This document shows, in pieces, positions 24,525 through 32,709 of a stretch of DNA of 64,000 bases. A program made the translations under genes and the position numbers. Origin of the DNA: Kribbella antiqua (GTDB taxonomy: Bacteria > Actinomycetota > Actinomycetes > Propionibacteriales > Kribbellaceae); NCBI RefSeq assembly GCF_004345665.1, contig NZ_SLWR01000009.1, positions 1-64,000 on the forward strand, given 5' to 3'. Below the pieces are notes generated by a model, which was not told the origin of the DNA, made no database searches, and saw only the letters and a program-made list of their open reading frames with translations. How positions within the stretch are numbered: position 1 is the stretch's first letter; each line of letters opens with the position of its first letter.

Positions 24525-25658
24525 TCAGTTTGGTAGGCGCATGGGCATCAGGATGTAGGCGGACTCGCCGTCTGGTTCGTGGTCGGGGGAGCGGAGGCCG
24601 GTGAGGTTGGCGGGTTTGGTGGGTTGGGTGAAGGCGAAGTGTGCGACTGGTGCGCCGATCGAGGCCAGGCCGTCCAGGAGGTAGCCGGCGTTGAAGCCGG
24701 CCGTGATTGGGTCGCCCGTGAGCGCGGCCTCGACGGACTCGGAGGCCTGCGCCTCTTCGCCGCTGCCCGCGTCGAGGCTCGCCGTACCGTCCGCGAAGTT
24801 GATCCGGACCGGCGACGTACGCTCGGCCACCAGAGCCACCCGCTTCACCGCCTCGAGCAGCGCCGTGGTGTCGACCCGCACCGTGCTGGTGACCGCGCCC
24901 GGCGCTGGGATCAGGCTGCGGACCTTTGGGAACTCGCCGTCGATCAACCGGCCGGTCGCCCGGCGGCCGCCGCCTTCGAACCCGATCAACCCGTCCCCTG
25001 TGCGGGTCGAACCGAACGCGAGCGTGAGCTCGTGGCCCGCCATCACCTTGGCTATGTCGGCAAGCATCCTGGCCGGCACCAGCGCGTTCGCCTCGATGCT
25101 CGGATCGAGTGGCTCCCACTGAACGGTCCGAACGGCGAGCCGGTACCGATCTGTGGCCAGCAGCGAGATCGTCGTACCGCGGACCTCGATCCGGACCCCT
25201 GTGAACACCGGCAACGTGTCGTCCCGGCCGGCCGCGCTGACCACCTGGCTGACTGCCCGCGCAAACGCCTCACCATCCAGTACGCCGCTCGGCGGTGGCA
25301 GCTCGGGCAGCGCTGGATACTCGTTCAGCGGCAAGGTGTGCAGATCGAAGCGCGAGCTGCCGCTGGTCACCTGAACCCGGGCCGCCTCGCCGCTCAGATC
25401 CACCGAATCGCGTGGCATGCTCCGCGAAATCCCGGCCAGCAGCCGTCCGGACACCAGAAACCGTCCCTCGTCGGCCACCTCCGCCGGCACACTCACCTGC
25501 GCGGAGCTCTCGTAGTCGAACCCCGACAACGTCACCTGACCATCGGCCGCCTCGACCAGCATCCCGGCCAGGATCGGCACACTCGGGCGACTGGGCAGCC
25601 CGCGCGCCACCCAACCGACCGCCTCGGCCAGCACCTCACGCCCAACCCGTACCTTCAC
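24525..25658 (-). CDS. DNA polymerase III beta-clamp paralog
   Basis: A 377-residue sliding-clamp homologue of full length with the three repeated domains. It begins MKVRVGREVLAEAVGWVARGL and ends YILMPMRL, close to the canonical YLLMPVRL that contacts the client-binding pocket. It should form a ring dimer around DNA. None of dnaA, recF or gyrB is nearby, so this is not the oriC copy. It is probably a second dnaN, as several actinobacteria have, for repair or a specialised polymerase. Start ATG 25658; GGGGAGGAG precedes it. Confidence 0.88.
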   Translation of the reverse strand: MKVRVGREVLAEAVGWVARGLPSRPSVPILAGMLVEAADGQVTLSGFDYESSAQVSVPAEVADEGRFLVSGRLLAGISRSMPRDSVDLSGEAARVQVTSGSSRFDLHTLPLNEYPALPELPPPSGVLDGEAFARAVSQVVSAAGRDDTLPVFTGVRIEVRGTTISLLATDRYRLAVRTVQWEPLDPSIEANALVPARMLADIAKVMAGHELTLAFGSTRTGDGLIGFEGGGRRATGRLIDGEFPKVRSLIPAPGAVTSTVRVDTTALLEAVKRVALVAERTSPVRINFADGTASLDAGSGEEAQASESVEAALTGDPITAGFNAGYLLDGLASIGAPVAHFAFTQPTKPANLTGLRSPDHEPDGESAYILMPMRLPN

Positions 25659-25765
25659 TCGAACTCCTCCCCATCAAGAAGTCCGAGCCAATCACGCGCC
25701 ACCGACAGTTTTCGTACGGCGCATGGCGGGCCGGCCGCTCGACCTGCGGCCGGCCCTTCGACGGA

Positions 25766-26617
25766 TTAGTAGATGGTGACGCCGTAGACGCTCGCGGCCT
25801 CGTTGACGGGCTGGAAGAACGTCGTACCGCCGGTGCTGCAGTTGCCGCTGCCGCCTGAGGTGAGGCCGAGGGCCCTGGTGCCGTCGTACAGCGGACCGCC
25901 GGAGTCACCGGGTTCGGCGCAGACGTTCGTCTGGATCAGACCGCTGACACGTCCGCCGCCGGAGCCGGAGTACCGGACGGTGACGTTGAGCGCGGTCACC
26001 GTGCCGCTGTGGACGCCCGTGGTCGAACCCTTGCGGGTGACCCGCTCACCGACGTACGCGTTGGCCACTGAGAAGCCGCCCGGGTGGCTGAGAGATGTGT
26101 TGCTGTACTGGACGAGTGCGTAGTCGTTGCCGGGGAAGCTGTAGCCGGCCGTCGGGCCGATCAGCGTGGAATGGTTCGCATTGGTGTACCAGGTGCTGGC
26201 CACCTTGCCGCAGTGGCCGGCGGTGAGGAAGTAGTAGACACCGCCCTTCACCACGTTGAAGCCGAGCGAGCAGCGGTACTGCCCGCCGTAGATGGCGTCG
26301 CCGGCTGACACCAGTGGCTTGAAGACACCGTTGGTGCGGTTGACCTGGACCTTGTCTCCCTTGAGTGCCGAGAGTTGGCTGGCGGAGACAGTGCTGTCGG
26401 CGGTGACGACGACCTTGCCGGACGCGGCGTCGGTGTACCAGGCGATGCCCTTCACCCCGGACCGCTCCACCGCCGAACTCGCCGCTGCGAGCTGAGCGGC
26501 GGGCGACGGCTGCTTGGCCTCCGCGGCCGGTACGGCGTACAGGGAAGCGGCCACCATCCCGGCGGCGACGGTCAGCTGGACGAGCCGGCGCCGGACAGAC
26601 GTACGTTCGATCCTCAC
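25766..26617 (-). CDS. Secreted S1-family (chymotrypsin-like) serine protease
   Basis: A 283-residue streptogrisin/alpha-lytic-protease type enzyme. It has a signal peptide (about 1-36, ending AEAK), a short pro-region (about 37-105) and the catalytic domain. The triad is His in LTAGHCG, Asp in GNDYALVQY and Ser in GDSGGPLY. Cys pairs flank the His (CSLG..GHCG) and Ser ([15 protein letters not shown]). The GTG at 26617 is supported by GGGAGG; an upstream in-frame ATG has no such site. Exported by Sec or Tat and self-processed. Confidence 0.92.
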   Translation of the reverse strand: MRIERTSVRRRLVQLTVAAGMVAASLYAVPAAEAKQPSPAAQLAAASSAVERSGVKGIAWYTDAASGKVVVTADSTVSASQLSALKGDKVQVNRTNGVFKPLVSAGDAIYGGQYRCSLGFNVVKGGVYYFLTAGHCGKVASTWYTNANHSTLIGPTAGYSFPGNDYALVQYSNTSLSHPGGFSVANAYVGERVTRKGSTTGVHSGTVTALNVTVRYSGSGGGRVSGLIQTNVCAEPGDSGGPLYDGTRALGLTSGGSGNCSTGGTTFFQPVNEAASVYGVTIY

Positions 26618-26755
26618 TGTGTTCCTCCCGATGGAGTGAACGGGACCTTTTGGGCGGGGTCCCTCGAAGCGTCCGCCGGTGTGGCACGGAGCTACCGGCC
26701 GACACTTCGGAGTATTTGCCCTGTTCACTCCACGGGCAACCGCTCGGGCGTCGGG

Positions 26756-27340
26756 TCAACTGGTGATCAGGCGGAAGTCCTCGCAGAAGTCATGACCCTC
26801 GGTGTCGCTCCGGCCGGTGCTGGTCTTCACGACCGTCTCGGACAGGATTTCGTCGTCGTCCGGGTCGGTGGGCGTGCCACCGTGGTCGATCAGCAGCTCG
26901 ACCCGGAAGGTCCCAGAGTCGATGAACAGCAGCTCACCGTCCGGCCCGTAGTTCTTGACGACGCCGTTGGTCGTCGTGAGCACCGTCAGCGTCCCGTCAC
27001 CGTTGTCGGTCACTTTGAGGTCCTTGTTGACGATCCTGAGGAAGTTGGTGAACGACTTGCCGGTGGCAAGGTTCGTGAACTCCGTCGTGCCCCGCAGCGA
27101 CTCCAGGAAATAGACGAGACCGTCCGGTCCCTGGGTCTTGACCAGCAGGTGGATGCGGACGTCGATGTCGATCCGCACCCTGAGATCGCCGCAGAACTTT
27201 CCGTCGACGAAGCTGCGGACGTCCTCGACGTGTTGGTGCTCGATCAGCGCGGCCGCGGCCGGCCCGCCTGTGCAGACCAGGCTCGCTACCACCAGCCCGG
27301 CCGTCGACACGATTGCACACAGCAGTTTCCTGGCGTTCAT
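26756..27340 (-). CDS. Secreted protein of unknown function
   Basis: A 194-residue protein with a clear signal peptide (MNARKLLCAIVSTAGLVVASLV, cleavage near PAAAALIE). The mature part is mainly beta by composition and acidic near the end (TPTDPDDDEI). Two cysteines at about residues 56 and 188 could form a disulfide. ATG 27340 follows GGAGGGGG. It lies downstream of nothing on its strand and is divergent from the lipoprotein gene at 27491. No family recognised. Confidence 0.8.
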   Translation of the reverse strand: MNARKLLCAIVSTAGLVVASLVCTGGPAAAALIEHQHVEDVRSFVDGKFCGDLRVRIDIDVRIHLLVKTQGPDGLVYFLESLRGTTEFTNLATGKSFTNFLRIVNKDLKVTDNGDGTLTVLTTTNGVVKNYGPDGELLFIDSGTFRVELLIDHGGTPTDPDDDEILSETVVKTSTGRSDTEGHDFCEDFRLITS

Positions 27341-27490
27341 GACGCCCCCTCCGGGTGTCCGATACCGCGAACTCCCGTCCCGCGCCCCAGCCGGTCCGCG
27401 GTTCACCCCTGCCGTCAGCCTCACACCGCCGTACGACGAAGTCCAGACCGTCACCTTCACGTTCGCGCTCCGCAGCCACACACTGTGGAT

Positions 27491-28477
27491 ATGTCACGGG
27501 GATGGGGCTGGATGGTGGCTGTAGCGCTGGTTCTCGGTGGTTGCTCAGCCACCGAGAGTTCCTCGCCGAGCGCGCCGGTCACGACGTCTGCAGCTCCGGA
27601 GACCAAGGCGACGTACATCGAGCGCCGTCAGGCCGTCATCCCGGTGACGAACGGCGACGGCTTGGTGGCTGCAGCCGGCGCTGTCTGGGTCAAGACCGAC
27701 GACGGCCGCGTCGTACGCATCGACCCCGCGACCAACCGGGTGACCGGCGAGATCAAGATCGACACCACGTCGGACGAGAACCAGTACTGCCAGGGCATCG
27801 GCGCCGATAGCTCCGGGTTGTGGGCATGTGCCACCGCGGACGACGGCACAGGTGTCGCGCAGATCGATCCGAACACGCGGCGGATCGTGCGCCGAGTTGC
27901 CGTGGGCAAGGTCTTCGACCAGCTCACGCTTCCGCTCGCCAATCGTGGCCTGTGGGTTCTGACCAGCAACGGGACGCAGGCCAGCGTCGTCGAGTCTGGG
28001 ACAGCCAAGGTCACCGGCTACCCGCTCGGAGCGCGGTGCCTGCAGTTGGCCGCGAAGGATGATTTCGTAGTGGCCACCTCGTCGACGGAGGGCAAAGTGA
28101 TCGCGCTCGATGCCACCAGCGGCGCTGTCACCGCGCAGGCGTCGCTGCCGGCTCCGCGCATCGCCGTACTGGCGTCAACAGGCGTCTGGGTCGACACCGA
28201 CGACGGCCTGACCCACCTGACGGGTGAGCTCGCCGTACGCACGGTCTACCGCAACCTCCGCGCCGGCGCCGGCGGTGATCTCGTCGCGGCCGGCGACACG
28301 ATCTTCGTACGCGCACCCGATGGCACGATCACGAAGATCGAGCCCAACACCGGACGAGTCGTCGAGCAAATCACGCCGGATGAACCGCTGACCGCCGGCA
28401 GCTTGCTCGTCGCCTTCGGGAGCCTGTGGACGACCTCGAGCGACGAGGGGACCGTTACGCGGCTGCGGCTGGCTTGA
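27491..28477 (+). CDS. Lipoprotein with beta-propeller repeats
   Basis: A 328-residue protein with a lipoprotein signal (MSRGWGWMVAVALVLGGCS, lipobox LGGC, Cys about 18). A Ser/Thr/Pro linker is followed by YVTN/PQQ-like propeller repeats (AVWVKTDDGRVVRIDP, LWVLTSNG, VWVDTDDGL, LWTTSSDEG). Each repeat has the W-V-x-x-D and I-D-P pattern of surface 'virginiamycin B lyase-like' propellers. Likely a surface-anchored binding or scaffold protein. Its 3' end overlaps the opposite-strand kinase gene by 23 bases. Confidence 0.85.
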   Translation: MSRGWGWMVAVALVLGGCSATESSSPSAPVTTSAAPETKATYIERRQAVIPVTNGDGLVAAAGAVWVKTDDGRVVRIDPATNRVTGEIKIDTTSDENQYCQGIGADSSGLWACATADDGTGVAQIDPNTRRIVRRVAVGKVFDQLTLPLANRGLWVLTSNGTQASVVESGTAKVTGYPLGARCLQLAAKDDFVVATSSTEGKVIALDATSGAVTAQASLPAPRIAVLASTGVWVDTDDGLTHLTGELAVRTVYRNLRAGAGGDLVAAGDTIFVRAPDGTITKIEPNTGRVVEQITPDEPLTAGSLLVAFGSLWTTSSDEGTVTRLRLA

Positions 28478-29087
28478 ACGTGATCCGTTGCAGGCGGTCC
28501 GCTTGGCCGCGGGTCAGCACGACCGCGGACGCAGCGCCGGGCACGATCCGGCCCGGGTCGACTGCCGCCTCAGCGAGCAGCCGGGGCCAGCGGCGGCAGT
28601 GCGTGTCCATGCTGTGGCTGCGCACCACCCGGCCGCGGACCTGCTGGCCGACACGCGCTACGTCACCCGGTACGTCGAGCAGGACCAGGTGCACCGCCAG
28701 ACCGGAGCGCCGGGCCTGCCAACCGATCAACTGCCTTACCCACGGGCGGGTGGCGCAGTCATGCACCAGCAACGGTCCGCCACGGCGCATAGCCCGCAGT
28801 ACGCGCGCGTAGTAAGTCAGATGCACCAGCGGCCGCCACCACGAGTACGGCAGCCTGGCGAGCCTTGGCGCCCACCGGTCCCGGATATGCCCCGAGTCGA
28901 ACACCTGTACGCCGTACTCGCCCTGCTCGGCCTGAGGGAACAGCCGGCGGATCAGTGTGCTCTTGCCGGCCCCGGGGATCCCAGCCAGCACAACCACCGA
29001 CCCCGCTGGGTACCGCAGCTCTCTGGTCTCGAACTTCTCCAGGCCAAACCAGCGCGCTGGCGCCTCGGCGATGCTCAAACCTGCCAT
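28455..29087 (-). CDS. P-loop ATP-binding kinase-like protein
   Basis: A 210-residue AAA_33-type P-loop protein. Walker A is GIPGAGKST (about 36-44). A lid-like basic region (RDRWAPRLARL) and a Walker B-like strand (LLVHDCATRPW) follow. Such proteins phosphorylate small molecules or nucleic-acid ends. ATG 29087 follows GAGAGGACG. No operon partner; substrate unknown. Confidence 0.8.
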   Translation of the reverse strand: MAGLSIAEAPARWFGLEKFETRELRYPAGSVVVLAGIPGAGKSTLIRRLFPQAEQGEYGVQVFDSGHIRDRWAPRLARLPYSWWRPLVHLTYYARVLRAMRRGGPLLVHDCATRPWVRQLIGWQARRSGLAVHLVLLDVPGDVARVGQQVRGRVVRSHSMDTHCRRWPRLLAEAAVDPGRIVPGAASAVVLTRGQADRLQRITFKPAAAA

Positions 29088-29202
29088 CGTCGTCCTCTCA
29101 TCGGCGTACCGAACTTTCCTCGGTCAACACCCATGAGACGGACAGCGTTCCGAAACCGCCCACAAAGAACGCTAAGAAGTCCGTAGGAACTCCCTGAGAG
29201 AA

Positions 29203-30429
29203 CTACCCCAGCTGGTCGCGGCGGCGGGTCAGGTGGGCGGTCTCGGCGGTGTTGCCCGCCAACTCAATGGCCTTGTCGTACGCCGTACGCGCGTCCTGGC
29301 TGCGGCCCAGCCGGCGCAGCAGCTCGGCGCGGGTCGCGTGGAAGGCGTGGTAGGCGGCCAGCTTGTCCTCGAGCCGGTCGACGGCGGCCAGGGCCACTTC
29401 CGGGCCGTCGAGCTCGGCGACCGCGATGGCGCGGTTGAGCGCGACGATCGGCGAGGGGTCGACGCGGATGAGCTGGTCGTAGAGGGCGACGACCTGCGAC
29501 CAGTCGGTGTCGCGTACGTCGCGGGCGGAGGTGTGTACGGCGTTGATCGCCGCGAGGATCTGGTAGCGGCCCGGAGCCACTCCGGCGGCCAGGCGCTCGC
29601 GCACGAGCTGATGACCCTCGGCGACCAACGCGGCGTCCCAGGCTCCACGGTCCTGCTGGTCGAGCGGGACCAGCTCACCGCTGGCCGACACCCGGGCGGT
29701 ACGGCGGGCCTCGGTGAGAAGCATCAGCGCCAGCAGCCCAGCCACCTCACCGTCGTCCGGCAAGAGTACGCGGATCAGGCGGGTGAGCCGGATCGCCTCG
29801 GCGGTCAACTCGTGACGGACGGGGTCGGTGTCGGGGCCGGTCGCCAGGTAGCCCTCGTTGAAGACGAGGAAGAGGACCGCGAGTACGCCGGAGACGCGTG
29901 CCGGGAGGTCCTCCGCCGACGGCACCCGGTAGGGGATGCGGGCCGCCTTGATCTTCGCCTTCGCGCGGGTGATCCGCTGGCCCATGGCGGTCTCCTGCAC
30001 CAGGAAGGCACGGGCGATCTCGGGCACGGTCAGGCCGCCGACCATGCGCAGCGTCAGCGCCACGCGGGTCTCGATCGCGAGCGCCGGGTGGCAGCAGGTG
30101 AAGATCAGCCGGAGCCGCTCGTCGTCGATGACACCGAGAGGCTCGGGCGGGTCGTCGTCGTACACCATCTGAGCCTCCTTGTGCTTGTCGTCGCGCTTGT
30201 TCTCGCGCCGGATCCGGTCGATGGCCTTGTGGTTGGCGGTGGTGGTCAGCCAGGCGCCGGGATTCGGCGGTACGCCGTCGGCCGGCCAGCGCGCGACGGC
30301 GGTCGCGAACGCCTCGGCCGCGGCCTCCTCGGCGATGTCGAGGTCGCCGAACCGCCTGGTCAGAGCGGCGACCACCCGCGCCCACTCCGCGTGGTGAGCC
30401 TGGGTGATCGCCTCCTCGACGTCGCTCAC
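29203..30429 (-). CDS. ECF sigma factor, ECF42 type, with C-terminal extension
   Basis: A 408-residue protein. The N-terminal third has sigma-2 (DLDIAEEAAAEAFATAVARW, LTTTANHKAIDRIRRE) and sigma-4 (LTVPEIARAFLVQETAMGQRI) domains. The remaining roughly 220 residues are the TPR-like extension typical of ECF42 (COG4941). It recruits RNA polymerase to its own small regulon. The GTG at 30429 overlaps the stop of the YCII gene by four bases; a frame reaching 30795 runs through that gene and is not used. ECF42 sigmas are known to be linked to DGPF/YCII genes, as here, and have no anti-sigma factor. Confidence 0.92.
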   Translation of the reverse strand: MSDVEEAITQAHHAEWARVVAALTRRFGDLDIAEEAAAEAFATAVARWPADGVPPNPGAWLTTTANHKAIDRIRRENKRDDKHKEAQMVYDDDPPEPLGVIDDERLRLIFTCCHPALAIETRVALTLRMVGGLTVPEIARAFLVQETAMGQRITRAKAKIKAARIPYRVPSAEDLPARVSGVLAVLFLVFNEGYLATGPDTDPVRHELTAEAIRLTRLIRVLLPDDGEVAGLLALMLLTEARRTARVSASGELVPLDQQDRGAWDAALVAEGHQLVRERLAAGVAPGRYQILAAINAVHTSARDVRDTDWSQVVALYDQLIRVDPSPIVALNRAIAVAELDGPEVALAAVDRLEDKLAAYHAFHATRAELLRRLGRSQDARTAYDKAIELAGNTAETAHLTRRRDQLG

Positions 30430-30749
30430 TGGAATGGCCGCACCTCGATCTTCCGGTCGCAGACCTTCGACGCCTCGGTGGCGAGCTTGAGCGCCACATC
30501 CAGATCGGGGACCTCCCACACCCAGACGCCGGCGAGATACTCCTTCGACTCCACGAACGGCCCGTCGCTGAACACCGCCTGCTCGCCCCGGTTGTCGATG
30601 ACCGTGGCCGCGGTGGTGTCGGCGAGTCCGCCCGCGAAAACCCAGTAGCCCTCGGCAATCAGTCGGTCGTTGAACGCGCTGATGGCAGGCTGCCTGTCCG
30701 TGCTGCCGGGATTGTCCTTGTCGTCGATCACGGAAACCAGATACTGCAT
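30426..30749 (-). CDS. YCII-related (DGPF) protein linked to ECF42
   Basis: A 107-residue YCII-domain protein with the eponymous DGPF motif in SDGPFVESKEYLAG. The start MQYLVSV at 30749 is preferred because CAGGAG lies nine bases away. It is the typical upstream partner of ECF42 sigma factors and probably one of their targets. The biochemical function of the family is not settled. Confidence 0.92.
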   Translation of the reverse strand: MQYLVSVIDDKDNPGSTDRQPAISAFNDRLIAEGYWVFAGGLADTTAATVIDNRGEQAVFSDGPFVESKEYLAGVWVWEVPDLDVALKLATEASKVCDRKIEVRPFQ

Positions 30750-30880
30750 CTCGGTCATCTCCTGTGCTCCGGAGCCGCCCCACCCGGGCAGCCACTCACC
30801 CCTGCTACGAACACCTAACCCCCGATCCGACACCACCACCCGGATTTCTTCCAAGACCCCCCGCCGCACCCCAAAAGAAA

Positions 30881-30910
30881 CAGGTGAACCCAGACACCCG
30901 GATTCACCTG
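30881..30910 (-). terminator. Intrinsic terminator of tRNA-Arg
   Basis: On the minus strand CAGGTGAA pairs with TTCACCTG around a 14-base loop and is followed by TTTCTTTT, just 10 bases after the tRNA 3' end. Confidence 0.88.
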
Positions 30911-30919
30911 ATCAACTGG

Positions 30920-30993
<74 letters not shown>

Positions 30994-31152
30994 GTGGCAG
31001 GGAAGAGTCTCTCAGATCCGGGGGTGGTCGCGCTCGTGGGTTACCGGTGAGCCGCGATCCGGGGCGGTCGAAGTACAGGGTTGTCGTTCCATCCAGGTAA
31101 CGCTGTGTGGGCGGTCCTGCGGGTGGGTGCGCTCTCCAACTAGGCTGCGGGC

Positions 31153-32619
31153 ATGAGTTACCCCTCACCAGGCCCAGCCGGCGCGCCGCAACCCGCGGCG
31201 GGGTCGGCGTACTCGCCCGGCGGACCGTACCCGCAGCCGAACCTGCTCGGCAGCCATCCGGTCCCGGGCCAGCGGCGCAACCAGGGCATCCTGATCGGCA
31301 TCGTCATCGCGATCGTGTTCGCGATCGCGGGCCTGGTGATCTTCGGCATCGTGGCCAAGTCGACCGGCGCGGGCGGCTTCACCTGGGGACTGATCTTCGC
31401 GTTCGTCCCGATCGTCCCGGTGATCGCGCTGTATCTCTGGCTGGACCGCTACGAGCCGGAGCCGACCAAGTACATTCTGTTCGCGCTCTGCTGGGGGGCC
31501 TTCATCGCGACCCTGGTCGCGATCTTCATCAACACCGAGGTCTCGAACCTGCTGGAGGAGACCGGCAGCGGCGGCAACCGCTCGGCCGTGTTCGTCGCGC
31601 CGCCGGTGGAGGAGTTCGCCAAGGGCTCCGTGATCCTGCTGCTGGCGCTGATCCGGCGCAAGGAGTTCGACGGCATCATCGACGGCCTGGTGTACGCCGG
31701 CATGGTCGGCGTCGGCTTCGCCTTCACCGAGAACATCCTCTACTACGGGCGCATCTTCAGTCAGCTCTCCGAGGAGGCGGGCAGCAACGCCGGCTTCCGC
31801 GGGCTGCTCTTCCTCTTCGTCCTGCGTGGTGTGCTGTCGCCGTTCGCGCATCCCTTGTTCACGTCGTTCACCGCGATCGGGATCGGCATCGCCGTACGAC
31901 ATCGCAGTACGGCGGTCCGGTTCCTGGCGCCGATCGTCGGGTACCTGTGCGCGGTGCTGGCACACGCGTTGTGGAACGGTGTCGCGAGCTGGGCGAGCGG
32001 CGGCGGGTTCTTCGTGGCGTACCTCTTCCTGATGGTGCCGATCTTCACCGGCCTGGTCGTCTTCGCGCTGATCATGCGATCCCGGGAAGGGAAGATGATC
32101 GCGTCCCGGCTGTACGACTACGTCCGGTTCGGCTGGCTGCTCGCCCAGGACGTGCCGCTGATCGCGACCCTGCGCGGCCGCAAGGCGCTGCGGCAGAACG
32201 CGCGACGGTACGGCGCCGAGGCGGAAGCCGCGGCCAAGGCGTTCCAGCAGAACGCGACCGACCTCGCCTACCTGCGAGACAAGATCGTCCGCCAGGTGAT
32301 CGGCCCGGAGGCGCTGGAGACGGAGAAGCGGCTCCTCGACGAGTTGCGGGCCCGTCGGCCGAGCGTGCCGTTCCCGCCGATGCCGGCGTTCGCCCAGGCC
32401 GCTCCCCAGGTGGCCGGTGGGTCGTACCCGGGCGCCCCGGCGCCGCCGTACGCGAATGGATCTCCTGGTGTGCCGCCGCAGGGTGGTTATCCACCGGCAC
32501 AGCCGGGGTATCCCCCGGGGCAACCCGGTTACCCAGCGGGCCAGGCTGGTTACCCGCCGGGACCCCCTGGAGGGCAAGGACCGCCGGGAGGATACGGTCC
32601 GTATCCACCATCGCAGTGA
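31153..32619 (+). CDS. PrsW-family intramembrane metalloprotease
   Basis: A 488-residue membrane protein with all four PrsW blocks: EEFAKG, FAFTENILYYG, HPLFTSFTAIGIG and HALWN. The Glu and His residues bind zinc within the membrane. A Pro/Gly-rich N-terminal tail precedes eight or so helices. The C-terminus is a Pro/Gly/Tyr-rich tail with PGYPPGQPGYPAGQAGYPPG-type repeats (about 455-485). PrsW in Bacillus cleaves an anti-sigma factor; the target here is unknown. ATG 31153. Confidence 0.9.
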   Translation: MSYPSPGPAGAPQPAAGSAYSPGGPYPQPNLLGSHPVPGQRRNQGILIGIVIAIVFAIAGLVIFGIVAKSTGAGGFTWGLIFAFVPIVPVIALYLWLDRYEPEPTKYILFALCWGAFIATLVAIFINTEVSNLLEETGSGGNRSAVFVAPPVEEFAKGSVILLLALIRRKEFDGIIDGLVYAGMVGVGFAFTENILYYGRIFSQLSEEAGSNAGFRGLLFLFVLRGVLSPFAHPLFTSFTAIGIGIAVRHRSTAVRFLAPIVGYLCAVLAHALWNGVASWASGGGFFVAYLFLMVPIFTGLVVFALIMRSREGKMIASRLYDYVRFGWLLAQDVPLIATLRGRKALRQNARRYGAEAEAAAKAFQQNATDLAYLRDKIVRQVIGPEALETEKRLLDELRARRPSVPFPPMPAFAQAAPQVAGGSYPGAPAPPYANGSPGVPPQGGYPPAQPGYPPGQPGYPAGQAGYPPGPPGGQGPPGGYGPYPPSQ

Positions 32620-32709
32620 ATGCCACCCGTCCACGCCGCCAAACGGGGATGATGATGACTTTGCTTCTGCGCTGTCCGACCGGGCACTCTGTGCTCGTGG
32701 GCGGACACC

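Noticed and set aside
24525-25658. Beta-clamp gene as a marker of the replication origin
   Set aside because: No dnaA, recF, gyrB or visible cluster of DnaA boxes nearby.
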